This document shows, piece by piece, positions 33,050-44,272 of a stretch of 64,000 nucleotides of DNA; position 1 is the first letter of the stretch, and every line of letters begins with the position of its first letter. A model generated the notes under the pieces. The model had not been told where the DNA came from and made no database searches. It saw only the letters and a list, made by a program, of their open reading frames with translations. Source of the stretch: Isoetes taiwanensis (Eukaryota > Streptophyta > Lycopodiopsida > Isoetales > Isoetaceae); contig JAJEKV010000070.1 in assembly GCA_021234155.1 (NCBI GenBank), forward strand, positions 5,577,923 to 5,641,922, written 5' to 3'. Both the position numbers and the translations under genes were made by a program.

Positions 33050-34480
33050 GCTGTAAGCAAAACCATGACCGCATATAGGAGGAGAAAGCTCTAGGAACTT
33101 AATTATGTTCAACATGAATAAGACGCACGGGACTATTATCATGGCACAAGATTTAGAAGACTTTTTGTAACATATTTTTTGATGCCGAACATCTCTTGGT
33201 TTCATTTTCTCAAAGAAAATGGCTGAAGTCATTTGGAAGAGATGATCTCAGGTGATGAATGTATACCAATCAATTTTAACAGATTTGTATCACTTTTCTT
33301 TCTGTGAGCGTAGCTGTCTTGTCACTGTAATTACTTGGAACTCCCTCGAGTATACTGAAGTTGATTAGAAACAACGAATAAAAGTTTGCCTTTCTAAAAT
33401 ATATAATTGTGTTTGCTAGATGCTAAAGCAACATGCTTCTACCTCGTTCCACATTTAGGGCAATGATGACTTTCTTCCCATTTTTTTTCATTCTGCACTG
33501 GCAGAGCTTGAGTGGGTAGAGGCAAGTTGACAATGGTAGGTTATAGCCAGATTAGGTTCTGCGATGGCACACTAAGACAACCCACTAGAAGGTTAATATG
33601 TGATAAAGATATGTTGCCCTAAGGTACATGGGGAGCACATCCTACTTGAGTTTGTCGTGAACAATTGGCTCTTCTTTTTTCACACCGAGTATCTTTTACA
33701 CCCAATCTTTTTTGAGCCGAGTCGAACAAAAGAAATGTACCAGATATATAACATACAACCGCGCCCTGTGCACCCCTGCTAGTGGAGGATTGCATTATTA
33801 AAACAATTGATGCAATTTGTTGATGGTTCTCAACTTCCTTACCATCGACTGAATGGAAATAATAATAGATTAGCTAACTTCTTTAATAGTTTCATGGCCT
33901 ATCAATAACAATCATATTTACAATATCATGGCACATCTTCTAGTTGTTCCTTTGGTGAAACCTACATACGTAAACATGGGTAAAAGCTTGCAAGTCCAAT
34001 GCGTTTGGAGGATTGTAAAATGCAATTTTAGCATTGAGGAGGGGTTGAAAACGGCAGAATGCTATTTCTTAGATTGGGTTTACTTTCAATGATAACTATG
34101 CATGGGTAGATCATGGTAAATACTTAGCAAACATTGACAAATGTTACTTGCATATATGTTATGCAATCCTGGTTCGAAATGTTGAAAAATAGTTCTCGAA
34201 ATATTAATAAGTGTTACGCATTAAATATTGGGCAATTACTTGTTGTAAAAAATATATGTCAAAGAAAATGTTCTACAAATATTAGCCAACATATGCAAAA
34301 AAATGATGGGAAAGTGTTAAGAATATATAAATGTTGGGCATATGATGGATATATGTTGGACAAAATTTAAAAACGATATTTCTTTTATATTGGCTATGTA
34401 GTTATTTCTTGGGTTATGTAGTTACGTACTTGACTACATAGAATGTGGGCCAGACCAAGAGAAAATTGACAGGCATGTCT
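33050..34480. other. AT-rich stretch without recognised features
   Basis: No frame above about 80 codons shows a known motif, and no terminal repeats or tRNA-like boxes were seen. Confidence 0.4.
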
Positions 34481-34499
34481 CATCACATAATATTTTGAT

Positions 34500-34860
34500 G
34501 ATTAATGCGCAACAATGGAGACAACAAACGCCCCTTCTTCTTCTAATGTGTACTCTTGGAGTAACAAGAGGGCAGGGAATGATAGGGTGGTACTGTGGTT
34601 GTCAAACTATTCCCAAGCCACTTCACCCTCCGGCCATGGAGGGCAACCCATCACATAATATTTTTTTGACAATGGAGACAATAATGCGCACAATGGAGAC
34701 ATCAAACGCCCCTTCTTCTTATAATGTGTACTCTTGGAGTAATAAGAGGGCAGGGAATGATAGGGTGGTACTGTGGTTGTCAAACTGTTCCCAAGCCACT
34801 TCACCCTTCGGCCATGGAGGGCAACCCTCCGTGCGCAGCACCTTGTTGTTATATGCAAAG
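34500..34860 (+). repeat. Tandem duplication of about 175 bp
   Basis: The block CAATGGAGACAACAAACGCC to CCGGCCATGGAGGGCAACCC occurs at about 34513-34645 and again at about 34692-34825, nearly identical. The second copy continues into CCGTGCGCAGCACC, as at 640-660. The join carries TCACATAATATTTT in both copies, as in a direct duplication. Confidence 0.75.
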
Positions 34861-35279
34861 GTCGAGAGATCTCATAATAGGGTTTGTTGAAGCCGAAATA
34901 GGGCGAAGCCAAAAACAGGGTTGTATGAGATGGCGATTGCATGAGGCGAGATGGATGGATGGCACTGCTTTGTTGCTTACTCTGCTTTTACCACTTTTTT
35001 TTCCAGCACAGGTAATATCTTCATCTTGTTTCCTTCTGTTTCCACAGAGTCCAGACAAAGAATGATAACTCGGCATCCATAGTTACAACTAGCTACAATC
35101 TCTGCCCCTGCTGCCTTTTCTTCGAAGGTTTTTCAAGCTTAAGTGTTAAGGTTTTTCGCTGGGACTGTACAAACGAAGTTGTATGCAATAATTGTGGAGT
35201 TTCAGGGTAATTTTTCTGTATGATTCATTATGCATCTTCCAATGAGTTCTTAATGAAGTCACTAAATCTCTTTGGTTTT

Positions 35280-35627
35280 GTGGACAGACCACCACCTTTG
35301 CCGCAGATTGCCCCTGAGAACCATTATCCGTGTAATTGTAAGAAACCTAGTCATATTGCTAGTGAATGTCGCAATGAACCTGTTTGTAACATCTGCAGCT
35401 GACAAGCTGGACACCTTGCAAAGGGTGTCCTGCATGAGAGGCGGGCTTCAAAGTCTCTCCTTTGTAATAATTGCTATCGACCAGGCCATATCTCTGTACA
35501 TTGACCTAATGAAAAGGCACGTAATAACTGTCGGCAATCAGGACATCTTGCACGGGATTGCATAAATAGTCCAATCTGTAACAGTTGCAGCCAACCTGGC
35601 CACATTGCTCGTGACTGTCCTCACTAG
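35280..35627 (+). pseudogene. CCHC zinc-knuckle (GIS2/CNBP-like) pseudogene
   Basis: One frame reads HYPCNCKKPSHIASEC, VCNICS stop QAGHLAKG, CNNCYRPGHISVH stop, NNCRQSGHLARDC and CNSCSQPGHIARDC, ending PH and TAG. This is a row of CX2CX4HX4C knuckles as in plant GIS2/HEXBP-like and animal CNBP proteins, which bind single-stranded nucleic acid. Two TGA codons interrupt the row: one between S and Q of the second knuckle (at 35401) and one in place of the final Cys of the third. The second knuckle also has KGV where a Cys is expected. Upstream it reads VDRPPPLPQIAPEN without a clear start. The lack of introns fits a processed copy, but that is not proven. Confidence 0.75.
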
Positions 35628-36850
35628 CTAAGTACTTTTGATTAAGTGCTTTTGGTTAAGTGCTTTTGTGCATCCGGTGTTGCCATTTAATTGTGCTGTG
35701 CAGATTCCACTAATCTTGCTCCCTTATGATCTTCAATTTGCTGTATACGTAGTTAGAAATGCCTCTGCCTTAAAGTCAGAAATGTAGCATATGTAGTTAG
35801 CAATGTAGTTGCTCTTGTTCTATAATGTTGCTATAGCCAGTTTTTACAGATGGAGTTTTTCATTTTTCATAGATATAAGCAAAAGTTGAAGATTATGATT
35901 TTTTGCAGGAGATGGATTCTAATATCAATAAGGATTCTCGTTCTGGTACAAATGAAAATCTTTATTGTACTGCTTGTAAGAATACTGCCATTTATGTCTA
36001 CATGAAGGAGACATCATCAAATATTTCATTATTCAATTTGGCTACATTTAAGAGCAAAGCATAGCATCCACATGTGAAGGCACTATTCAAGGTCAGAAAA
36101 ACTTTTACATTAATTGTGTCCTCTACTTTCGTTTATAAATTGAAATTGTATATTGCAGATCTGCTATTAGATGGTTTTACATGAAGGTGTAACCCTGATT
36201 GTAGATAATGTTTCCTATAATCTGGTTGTGATACACATTCACATGAAACCATTTATAGTAACTGTCATCTTACATTAGAAATCAAAATTGTATATTGGAC
36301 TCAAAGTCTTAGAAATCAAAATTGTATATTGGACTCAAAGATTTAGTATTTGAAGCTGGGGGCAAAACTGTTCAGAGTGACTTGAATATCAAATATCTTC
36401 TCTCCATTAGAAAATTCGAGCATATTAGGTAATCAAACAACAAGTGCCAAATCCCGAAGATAAGCATTTCCATACATGCAGATGGTCCTGTTTGCTGATC
36501 TTTGTAAAATGCATGTCAATATGGAATTAAAACTCTTATATTATGGTTCCCTTTATTGTTTCCATATGTTCTTTATCTGTTTATCTTTATTCTAATACTG
36601 GCAAATCACCATATTCTTACAGTTGTTTATTTTTTGGCACTTATGTACTTACATAAACAACCTCTATAGTGTATATTTCTTGGCACTTACATACTTACAT
36701 AAACAGGCTAACTGGCCCATAAAGTTTACCTATGTTTGCTGGCCCAAATTTTTTTTTAATATAACAATCAACACACAACTACCATTAACATTATTAATAC
36801 AAACAATTGCATTTAACACATCCTATATTATAAAGTTTTATTGTATGTCG

Positions 36851-36866
36851 TGAAACAAACCCTAAC
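36851..36866 (+). promoter_or_regulatory. Telo-box-like AAACCCTAACCCTAA
   Basis: Two telomere-type units in a row. In plants such telo boxes mark promoters of translation and housekeeping genes. No gene was confirmed downstream, so it may be a promoter relic or a short interstitial telomeric repeat. Confidence 0.35.
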
Positions 36867-36939
36867 CCTAATCTGGACGGCTAATATTTTCTCCATAGCA
36901 TCTGAAGGCTAATATTTTCTCTATCATTTAGGGTTTATA

Positions 36940-38150
36940 CGTTTTTTCTTCCTAGCAGACCATGGAACCCTAGCGCATCCGGCACCAGTATCCCGTTTAT
37001 GTCCAGATCTCTCCCGCTTATGTCTAGATCTTCGTTGGATTTTGACCCAGGAGCCTCTTCTATATGTTTTCTTCATCGGATTGCTGCTTCTATCTGTTTT
37101 CTCCTCACCTGATTTTTGCCCAGGAGCCTCTTCGACAATTCCAGACCAGCAAAACCTGAGGGCTCAGAAATATTGATGGATTAAATCTTCTCTAGGTTCT
37201 AAACCGCAGCTCCTCAAGGTGAGGTCTTCACGAGAACACCCATAGTGGGGGGGCTGGCCTCAAACAAACTTCCAGGTTTGAGGCCCATCTGAAGCCGCCC
37301 TTATTCCTCTTCTTCCAAATGAAGCAGGTGCAACAGATTCAATCGAGTCTCAGGTACACCTGACACCACTCCAGAACAGCCTTACAGTGCTTATCATACT
37401 CTCTTAGCCTCTGTCTCATGGTCTTTATATGAACTTGATGAAAGCCTATGCAAAGTATTTATAATAGGAGCTATTACATTCTGAGTTTTCAAACTCTCGA
37501 TACATGTCTGGATACAAGAGCATGTCTATGCGACCTCCGAGCTATCGAGTGCGGATACATGTGCGGATACATGAGCATGTCTTTCCGCCCCTCTCGCAAA
37601 CCAAGCCCATTTATCAAACGAAACACGGAATATGCATAAAACCCGTCTTTCCTTGAACAAAAATTTTCCATTCTCACTAGGATGTTGCAATGCCCGCCAA
37701 GCTGCGTTAATGCGCTGCACCAATCTCTGCGGGATGCCCCACATCCCTTGACATATTTGTGGCCGTATATCCGGGGCACATGCGATTTTATAGACCCTCT
37801 TTTCCATTATTATTTCGTTCTTCTTGCGAGATCTCTAGCAAAATGTCGGCATATGTGCTCATTGCCATTTTGGAAAGCTGTATAATCTGTAAAAAGCCTC
37901 GGGATTATCACGCTCATCCGGAAGCTGAGGCGAGCACAGTGCACATTCGAGGAAATCCGTCGAACCCTAACAAATCGGGCATTCTCTTGCGGACATTAGC
38001 TTCAAAAGGTGAGCTTGATATTTGTTATTCGCTTTCACAGAGGTTTAGTATTTATGTCTTTGTTCCTCCTAGCAGACCATCGAACCCTAGCAAATCCGCA
38101 TTCTCTTGCGGAGATTAGCTTCAAAGGTGAGCTTGATATTTGTTATTCGC
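36940..38150 (+). repeat. Internally duplicated region of unknown origin
   Basis: CCTAGCAGACCATGGAACCC at 36951 is echoed by CCTAGCAGACCATCGAACCC at 38067. CGGACATTAGCTTCAAAAGG TGAGCTTGATATTTGTTATT at about 37991 is repeated at about 38110 as GGAGATTAGCTTCAAAGGTG. GCCCAGGAGCCTCTTC-like phrases recur at 37047 and 37118. Possible 5' gene ends duplicated, but no protein was recognised. Confidence 0.5.
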
Positions 38151-38159
38151 TCGGCAGAG

Positions 38160-41100
38160 GTTTAGCACCCAAGCAAGCGCCTAAGTGAATAGAAAGTGCA
38201 AAAATGGAGGTCCGGCACTTGATCCGTCTGATTTTTCTTATGTTGTAGGTATTGTAAATCTTTATGGAGCAAGGTGCTTTGATGGTTTTGTTCAAACAAT
38301 TATTAGCGTCGGATATATCTCGAAGCCAACCCGAAAGCAGAGCATATAAAGCCCTATTATCTTTGCGGTAAGATTTTGGAATAATAGTTAGTTTGGCAAG
38401 CAATTTAGTTTAACTGCTCTCTTTCCAGAACTTACAACATCAACAGGAATTCTGAGCTTTGAATTAGCTTTGGGCTCAAATGTGTTATATCTACCTATCT
38501 ATCTATCTAAATTTCCAAGGTAAAATTCTTAGCTACACCTCTAAAGTTGTGCTTTTTTTATGCTCATAGCAGAAAGACAAGTTCAAGAAGATCCATGTAC
38601 TTATCACGTATAACCATGGAGAAAACGTGGTCTCTTATGTCTGCAACCATTTGGTCCTGAGTAACATGCTCATCATGTTGTATGTTGTATGGAAATGAGA
38701 TTTGTATCATTGCCCTTTCATTTTCATATTGAACTTTTGCTTAAGTTTTGCCATCAGGATGCGCCCATTTCAAGGTCCATCTTTTCTACACTGAGAGAAA
38801 TCCTCATGCCTAATTTCATAGCCACACATGACTCAAGGGCATTTACACTGGTGTTTCATCTTTTGCATAGCCAAACATGTGGCCCTGATCACCTGCTCCA
38901 ATTTCTTCAGCAGACTTAATGAAGTTCCCACCAATCTTAGCCTTGGTTGTTGATATGGTTTAAGGTTAATAACTAATAATGGTGCTCGGGGGAGTGGCCT
39001 TGCATGGAACAATATCTATTGATATGATCAAGCAAGGAACAAGAGAAGATACTAGAAGGTAAGGCTAGGCTCATCATCAACATAGGAAGAAGCAGATCTA
39101 GCTGTGCAGTCAACTCAGACCCCTATGCACCTTTCTGGGCATAACTTTCAAACCGTAAGGAATCTATGGACAACCAAGCCCAATCTGGAAACTAGACGTC
39201 AAGAGCTTTCCAACAAGGTAAGGATCGCCGATTTCTGAGTTGTGGTTGCGGAGATATCACGTCTCAAAGTTGTCCTTTTATTTATAGGTAATAATACCTT
39301 TTTTGCCTTTTTGCTTCTAAATAAAGGTCAAGGTTTATTTTTAGCTCTCTCTTTGATAATAGCAAGGCTTAGACATTCTGGATGACTTTCTTACTTGAAG
39401 TACCGAATATCCATAACTATTTCTGAGTTGTGCAGGAATAAGATATTTCTAGTTGTGGATTCAACTAGGGTTGTAACCATGGACTTGGTTACGAAAATTT
39501 TTAGCCTAACGGGCTGGACTTGGAAATTTTTAGCCTAAAGGGCTGGACTTGACAACTTTTTATTATGCAGGTTGTAGCCATGGACTTGGTTGTGTCAAAT
39601 TTCCCATATAATTTCTTGATCGAGGACGATCAATCCTGAGAAGGGGAGGAATATATCAGTTGTGATTGATTTTAGACAAGTTTCACATGCAACCCTGCTT
39701 TTGGATCTTGCTCTAAACAAGCATCTAAAATTCCATCAGAAATCTGATTACGTAGCATATCTAGATGTCCTTCATTGACTAACTTAGAAGTGAAGAGAAA
39801 AGAATCCATGTTTAGAAATCATTTGTAATTTACTCGATCTGTGTAGTCTGCAAAGAAGACAATATGATTAGCTTTTACTATCAAACTGTATAGGTTATCC
39901 TAATTTGTTCTATACAACAAAAAACACTACAAATGTAAAGTCATCACATCTCTACATAATCATAATATATTTGAAGATTCTAAACTATGTTTTCAAACCA
40001 AAGTTGAGGAGCACAGAAAACATTGAAATTCCAGTTCTTACCTCAGCAATTAAAACAAAAAAACAAATAAGACAACAATACGTATATGGTTGACTGCTAA
40101 AAATCCTTAAAAATGTCACGATTTAATTTATAGGCGGTTGTACCGTTAACAATCATAAGATACAAAAACAAGATTGAGCACTTCAATATGCTAAGATCCT
40201 AATGGTTAAGAGTGCACTTAACACACATGTTAATAACCTCTGAGCATGGTCATTGCAATGTGATCATTACAATATTTTCTCCTGTATAATCGTAGCTACA
40301 AAAATAAAACATTGAAAACTTCAATATGCTGAATCCTAAAAGCTTAACAATCACGATCATTGCACATCCCTGCCATATAGCTATTAAATTTTGCTGCAAC
40401 AGCTGTTTATTGGGTAAGATTTTCTTTTGACAAATCAATGATTATATCCTGCATTGCAGACAACATTGATTCTGCTATGGGATTGATGATTTGAGCACAT
40501 CGGCTCATGCAGCCATTTTGTTGTGAAGATGCAACATGAGATAGTGTCTTTGCCAACAACGTTATCAATCTTAGTGTCATAGTGATATTTCTGTACCATC
40601 CATTGTGATGTGTTGATCCTCAGTATCTGCTGACAGGAAAACACACAAAATAGAGATATTTACACGCACAACATGTGCAATGGAGGTTGAGCGGCAGTGT
40701 TCCCTGAGCATAAATAGAGAAAAAGTTTCAAGTCTCTTCCAGAAACATGTTATAATTCCATTGAGGCAAGTCTCAAGCAATTGCAGTCCTTGCAAGAACA
40801 TGTACAGATTAGCAACAATTGAGAACAAAAAATTCAAGCTTTCGACAACTGATAGCTTGAACATTTTTTGTTTCGACTCGCAACCTGCAAAGCATATCTC
40901 AAACAGGCAGATATTGGTATAGCAATAGGTTTTGATATAGTTGTGGCAAAGGTGTCTGAGATGTTATGTATTATCGGCAGAGATTTGGGAAACAATAATT
41001 TTTCAATCATTGGAGCTGTCATTTTCATTCTCAATATGGATGTCTATTGGAATTATTGTTTCCAAAGGTCTAAATGCTCACCTTTACATACAATGCATAA

Positions 41101-41760
41101 TATACAAAATGGCAACAAATCCTTTAAGGAAAAGAAAAAACGACGGCACATGGTGCAAGGCAGATAAGCACAAATATTGCTTCATGTTCGATAGCTACAA
41201 ATTGCCAATTGTGGATAGGAGAAACAATAGAGAGCAGAAACAAGGGATAATATGAGGAGTAATATTCGGTGCAATAATATTCTTATTACATAATGATTTA
41301 CAATTTTCCAAGCTACTAAACGATCATAAGAAGTTACAAGAAGAATTGAGCCCAACAAGGTAACATTTATCCCAAGCTACTAAAGAATTACAAGAAGGTT
41401 ACAAAAAGAAATGAGCTCAACAAGACAACATTTAGAAGAATGCATGAAGAAAGATAGGATTCTATAGTTTTAGGAGAGGGAATTTTGAACCACACGAACA
41501 CCATGATTGCTTTGAAGGTGAAAGGGCTACACAAATTCATTTATGGCATAAGAATGAAGATCCATGTAGTATGATTGTGTATAGAAGCAATATAGAATTT
41601 CCATGAACTTTGGAGATGAAAATTTATATGCTTTTTATTGAAAATGCCAAGATTCCCTATCCCCGAAATGTAAAAAAATTAATTAAAACAAAAGGCACCT
41701 TTTGAACTGGAGAGTTATTACTATACCATCTTCTCATTGTTCACTTATAACTTTAAAGGT
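38160..41760. other. Gene-poor stretch with minor repeats
   Basis: No recognisable gene. A 40-bp phrase AAATTTTTAGCCTAACGGGC TGGACTTGG recurs at about 39517 (and in part at 39540), and a related GTTGTAGCCATGGACTTGGTT pair at about 39470 and 39571. The rest is AT-rich with frames under 105 codons and no motif. Confidence 0.4.
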
Positions 41761-41764
41761 TCCA

Positions 41765-41802
41765 AACTAACCCCAGCAACGCTGGGCACTCTTACTATTT
41801 AA
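41765..41802 (-). repeat. Second GCCCAGCG/TTGCTGGG hairpin
   Basis: Minus strand ATAGTAAGAGTGCCCAGCGT TGCTGGGGTTAG, matching the start of the element at 31244 in the same order and spacing. It abuts the foldback element. Confidence 0.5.
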
Positions 41803-43520
41803 ATTAAAATCTCCCTTAAACCCCCTTTGGTTTGGGTGCATATTCACCCCTTTGGTTTGGATAGGCATATTATTTTCCTTATCTTGGATGTTAATGGTTT
41901 GTGTTGCATGCAAGTATAAAAAATTTGGAATACTATATGGTGTTGATTTATGGCAAAAATATAATTATGAGGGCTCTCATTTGCCCTACGTCACCTCCCC
42001 GTGTGTGACCCAAAATTTTTAAGGGGATTCAAATTTAAATGTGTTGGACCCAATGGTTATGTTAATTTCATTTAGTGTTGGTTGTTAATGTCAATGTTTG
42101 TTATGTGTTGGTTGTTATGTGTTGGAGGATTTATTTTTTATATGTTGGATGTTAATGGTTTGTGTTGCAAAAAAAAAAAAAAACAAATAGACAAAAAATT
42201 TTAGAATCAAAAAAAAAAAAGAATTCATTTGAGGCTTTCATCACCTGTAGCTTTTGAATTTGATCACAATAAAACAAATAGAACATAAGTAAAAATTACC
42301 CCCTGTTTGCAACACAAAGAAAACCCCCTGTTATTATGCTACATATTGTTACTTCCGCTACAACTATTTCTCTTCCACAATGACACCATTGTTTATCAAT
42401 CCATATGATTTTGGATGCTCCATCTCTAGCTTAAAGGTAATGCATGATTCACCTTATGGTTCGATTAAAGTTCCAAACCTACAATATAAATGCATTCTTG
42501 TGGCCCTTTGTTTGGTGATCTATTGACATGGAAAAGGGCGTGGAATAATCCGCCTGTTGTGTGCATAAGAATCCGTTTGTTGATTGAAGCTAAAGGCTGG
42601 CTGCTATAAACAATCTGGCAGCCAGGAATATCCAAGAGTTGGAAGCGAGGGCCTAAACTTGAATATGCAGCAAATCTTAGGAAGGAAACAAAAGAAGGTT
42701 TTGCAGCACTACATTGTAGAATCAGGAAACCAATACCTTGTGAAAAAAAACATTAAAAAACAAATACCTTTGTAAGTGTGAGCAAAAAATCCATCTCGTG
42801 GTAGTAAAATCCACTCCGGCAATAAGAATCCAAGAGGGCAAGTACACATGCATATGCACACATGCACACACATGCACACATGCACATGCAAATGCACTTG
42901 CACTTGCACTTGCACTTGCACTTGCACTTGCACTTGCACTTGCACTTGCACTTGCACAATACACATGCATATACATGCACATGCACACACATGCACATGC
43001 ATGTGCACATGCATACACATGCGTAGTGTTCATGCACAAACACATGCAGAGAAAGACAACAACCCTCGGATTGTTCCAACCAACGAAAATCAACGGCCCA
43101 TAAAGGGTGCACTCTAGAAATACTATTTAGTTTACCTCAACGAATACAACAACGAAATCATAGAAAAACCATGTGAAAAGCCGTATAAAAATCTAAAAGT
43201 AACCCCCTGTTATTATGCTACATATTCACACGAGGGGTTACGTAGGGCAGCGAGAGCCCCAAGAATATATTTACAATACATGTACAAAATTAACACCATT
43301 AAGTACATTCTCTCAAACCTTATAGTATTTTGCAAACCTTAATATACAGTATACAAAAACTTGTACATGCATACCCCACAAACGAGGATCGCTATGTACG
43401 GTCTAGATCTTGGAATAAAGGGCAAATATGCCCATCCGACAGCTCTCGTTGCCCGGAGTAACCCAAATATGCACCCAAACCAAAGGGGGTTTGAGGGGGA
43501 TTTTAATTTAAATGTGTTAA
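41803..43520. mobile_element. Foldback-type element with long inverted arms
   Basis: Outer ends TTAAATTAAAATCTCCCTTA AACCCCCTTTGGTTTGGGTG (left) and its inverted match ending GGGGGATTTTAATTTAA (right, about 43470-43512) agree over about 45 bp. Inner blocks also pair: GGGCTCTCATTTGCCCTACG (about 41980) against 43230-43256, and GGAATACTATATGGTGTT against 43300-43335. The arms are thus about 200-290 bp, imperfect. The middle holds hexanucleotide repeats and has no transposase. The target duplication is ambiguous because of the AT-rich ends. Confidence 0.6.
42840..43022 (+). repeat. Hexanucleotide microsatellites (CACATG)n and (TGCACT)n
   Basis: A (TGCACT)-type run of eleven near-perfect units at about 42888-42957 is flanked by CACATGCACA-type repeats on both sides. 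Six-base period makes every frame open, giving artefactual peptides on both strands. Confidence 0.9.
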
Positions 43521-43859
43521 ATGCAATGGTTTGTATTAATAATGTTAATGGTAGTTGTGTGTTGCTTTATTCCCAATTCTTCTAATAGCCTTCTTGTCCA
43601 TATTATTTCCTTTGCTGCTAGAGTAGTGGCTGCATATCCTGACTCAACAGTTGATAATGCTATGGAAGATTGCTTCTTGCTTCTCTAGCATATTTATACG
43701 TATTTATACCATACAATTAACGTGCCACAAAGTATGCTACGCAGGTCAATACTATATGGTTTAACAACCTCATGCATTCTAAATCAAAATTCCTTCTATG
43801 CAAAATTATCAAATTCCTAGTGTACTACACATCTACCCGTTTTCAATCATGTCCCCAAG

Positions 43860-43920
43860 CCTGCCTTACCGCTAGTTTCCTTTTTTTTTTTTTTGGGGAT
43901 TTTTTTTTTTTTTGGGGACT
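43860..43920 (+). repeat. Paired poly-T tracts with GGGGA
   Basis: Two T runs of 13 or more, each followed by GGGGA, lie about 20 bp apart. A simple-sequence duplication; nothing else is visible here. Confidence 0.7.
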
Positions 43921-44272
43921 CTATAGGCCCATCAAATAGTAATTTTGCATCAAGACATACCTCTGAGATTCTATATCTATTCAAAGCATATGAATGCGTT
44001 ATAAGAAGGGGAATAGAAAATATATAATAAAGTTGTAGCTAGAATAACTAGAATAATTCTCCCGATTTGCTAGAGAACTACTATTAGAATCTAGTCAAAT
44101 ATAACATGTTAAATATAGAGTGAAATAAAAATAGATTGACAAGATACATATGATTTGATAATAACTATTTCCATGTCATTTATCATAAAAGATAACTTTT
44201 TTTTTCTTCTTAATATTACAAGATAAAACATACAGAAATTGGCTTTTGGGCGTCTTGTACGCATAACTCAAA

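Noticed and set aside
36851-36866. Chromosome end or large interstitial telomere
   Set aside because: Only two units of CCCTAA are present.
42888-42957. Possible CRISPR-like array
   Set aside because: The unit is a 6-bp microsatellite with no spacers, and the sequence is eukaryotic.
42709-43117. Frames of 89-123 codons on both strands at the hexanucleotide repeats
   Set aside because: A six-base period keeps all frames open; the peptides are two- or three-residue repeats with no domain.
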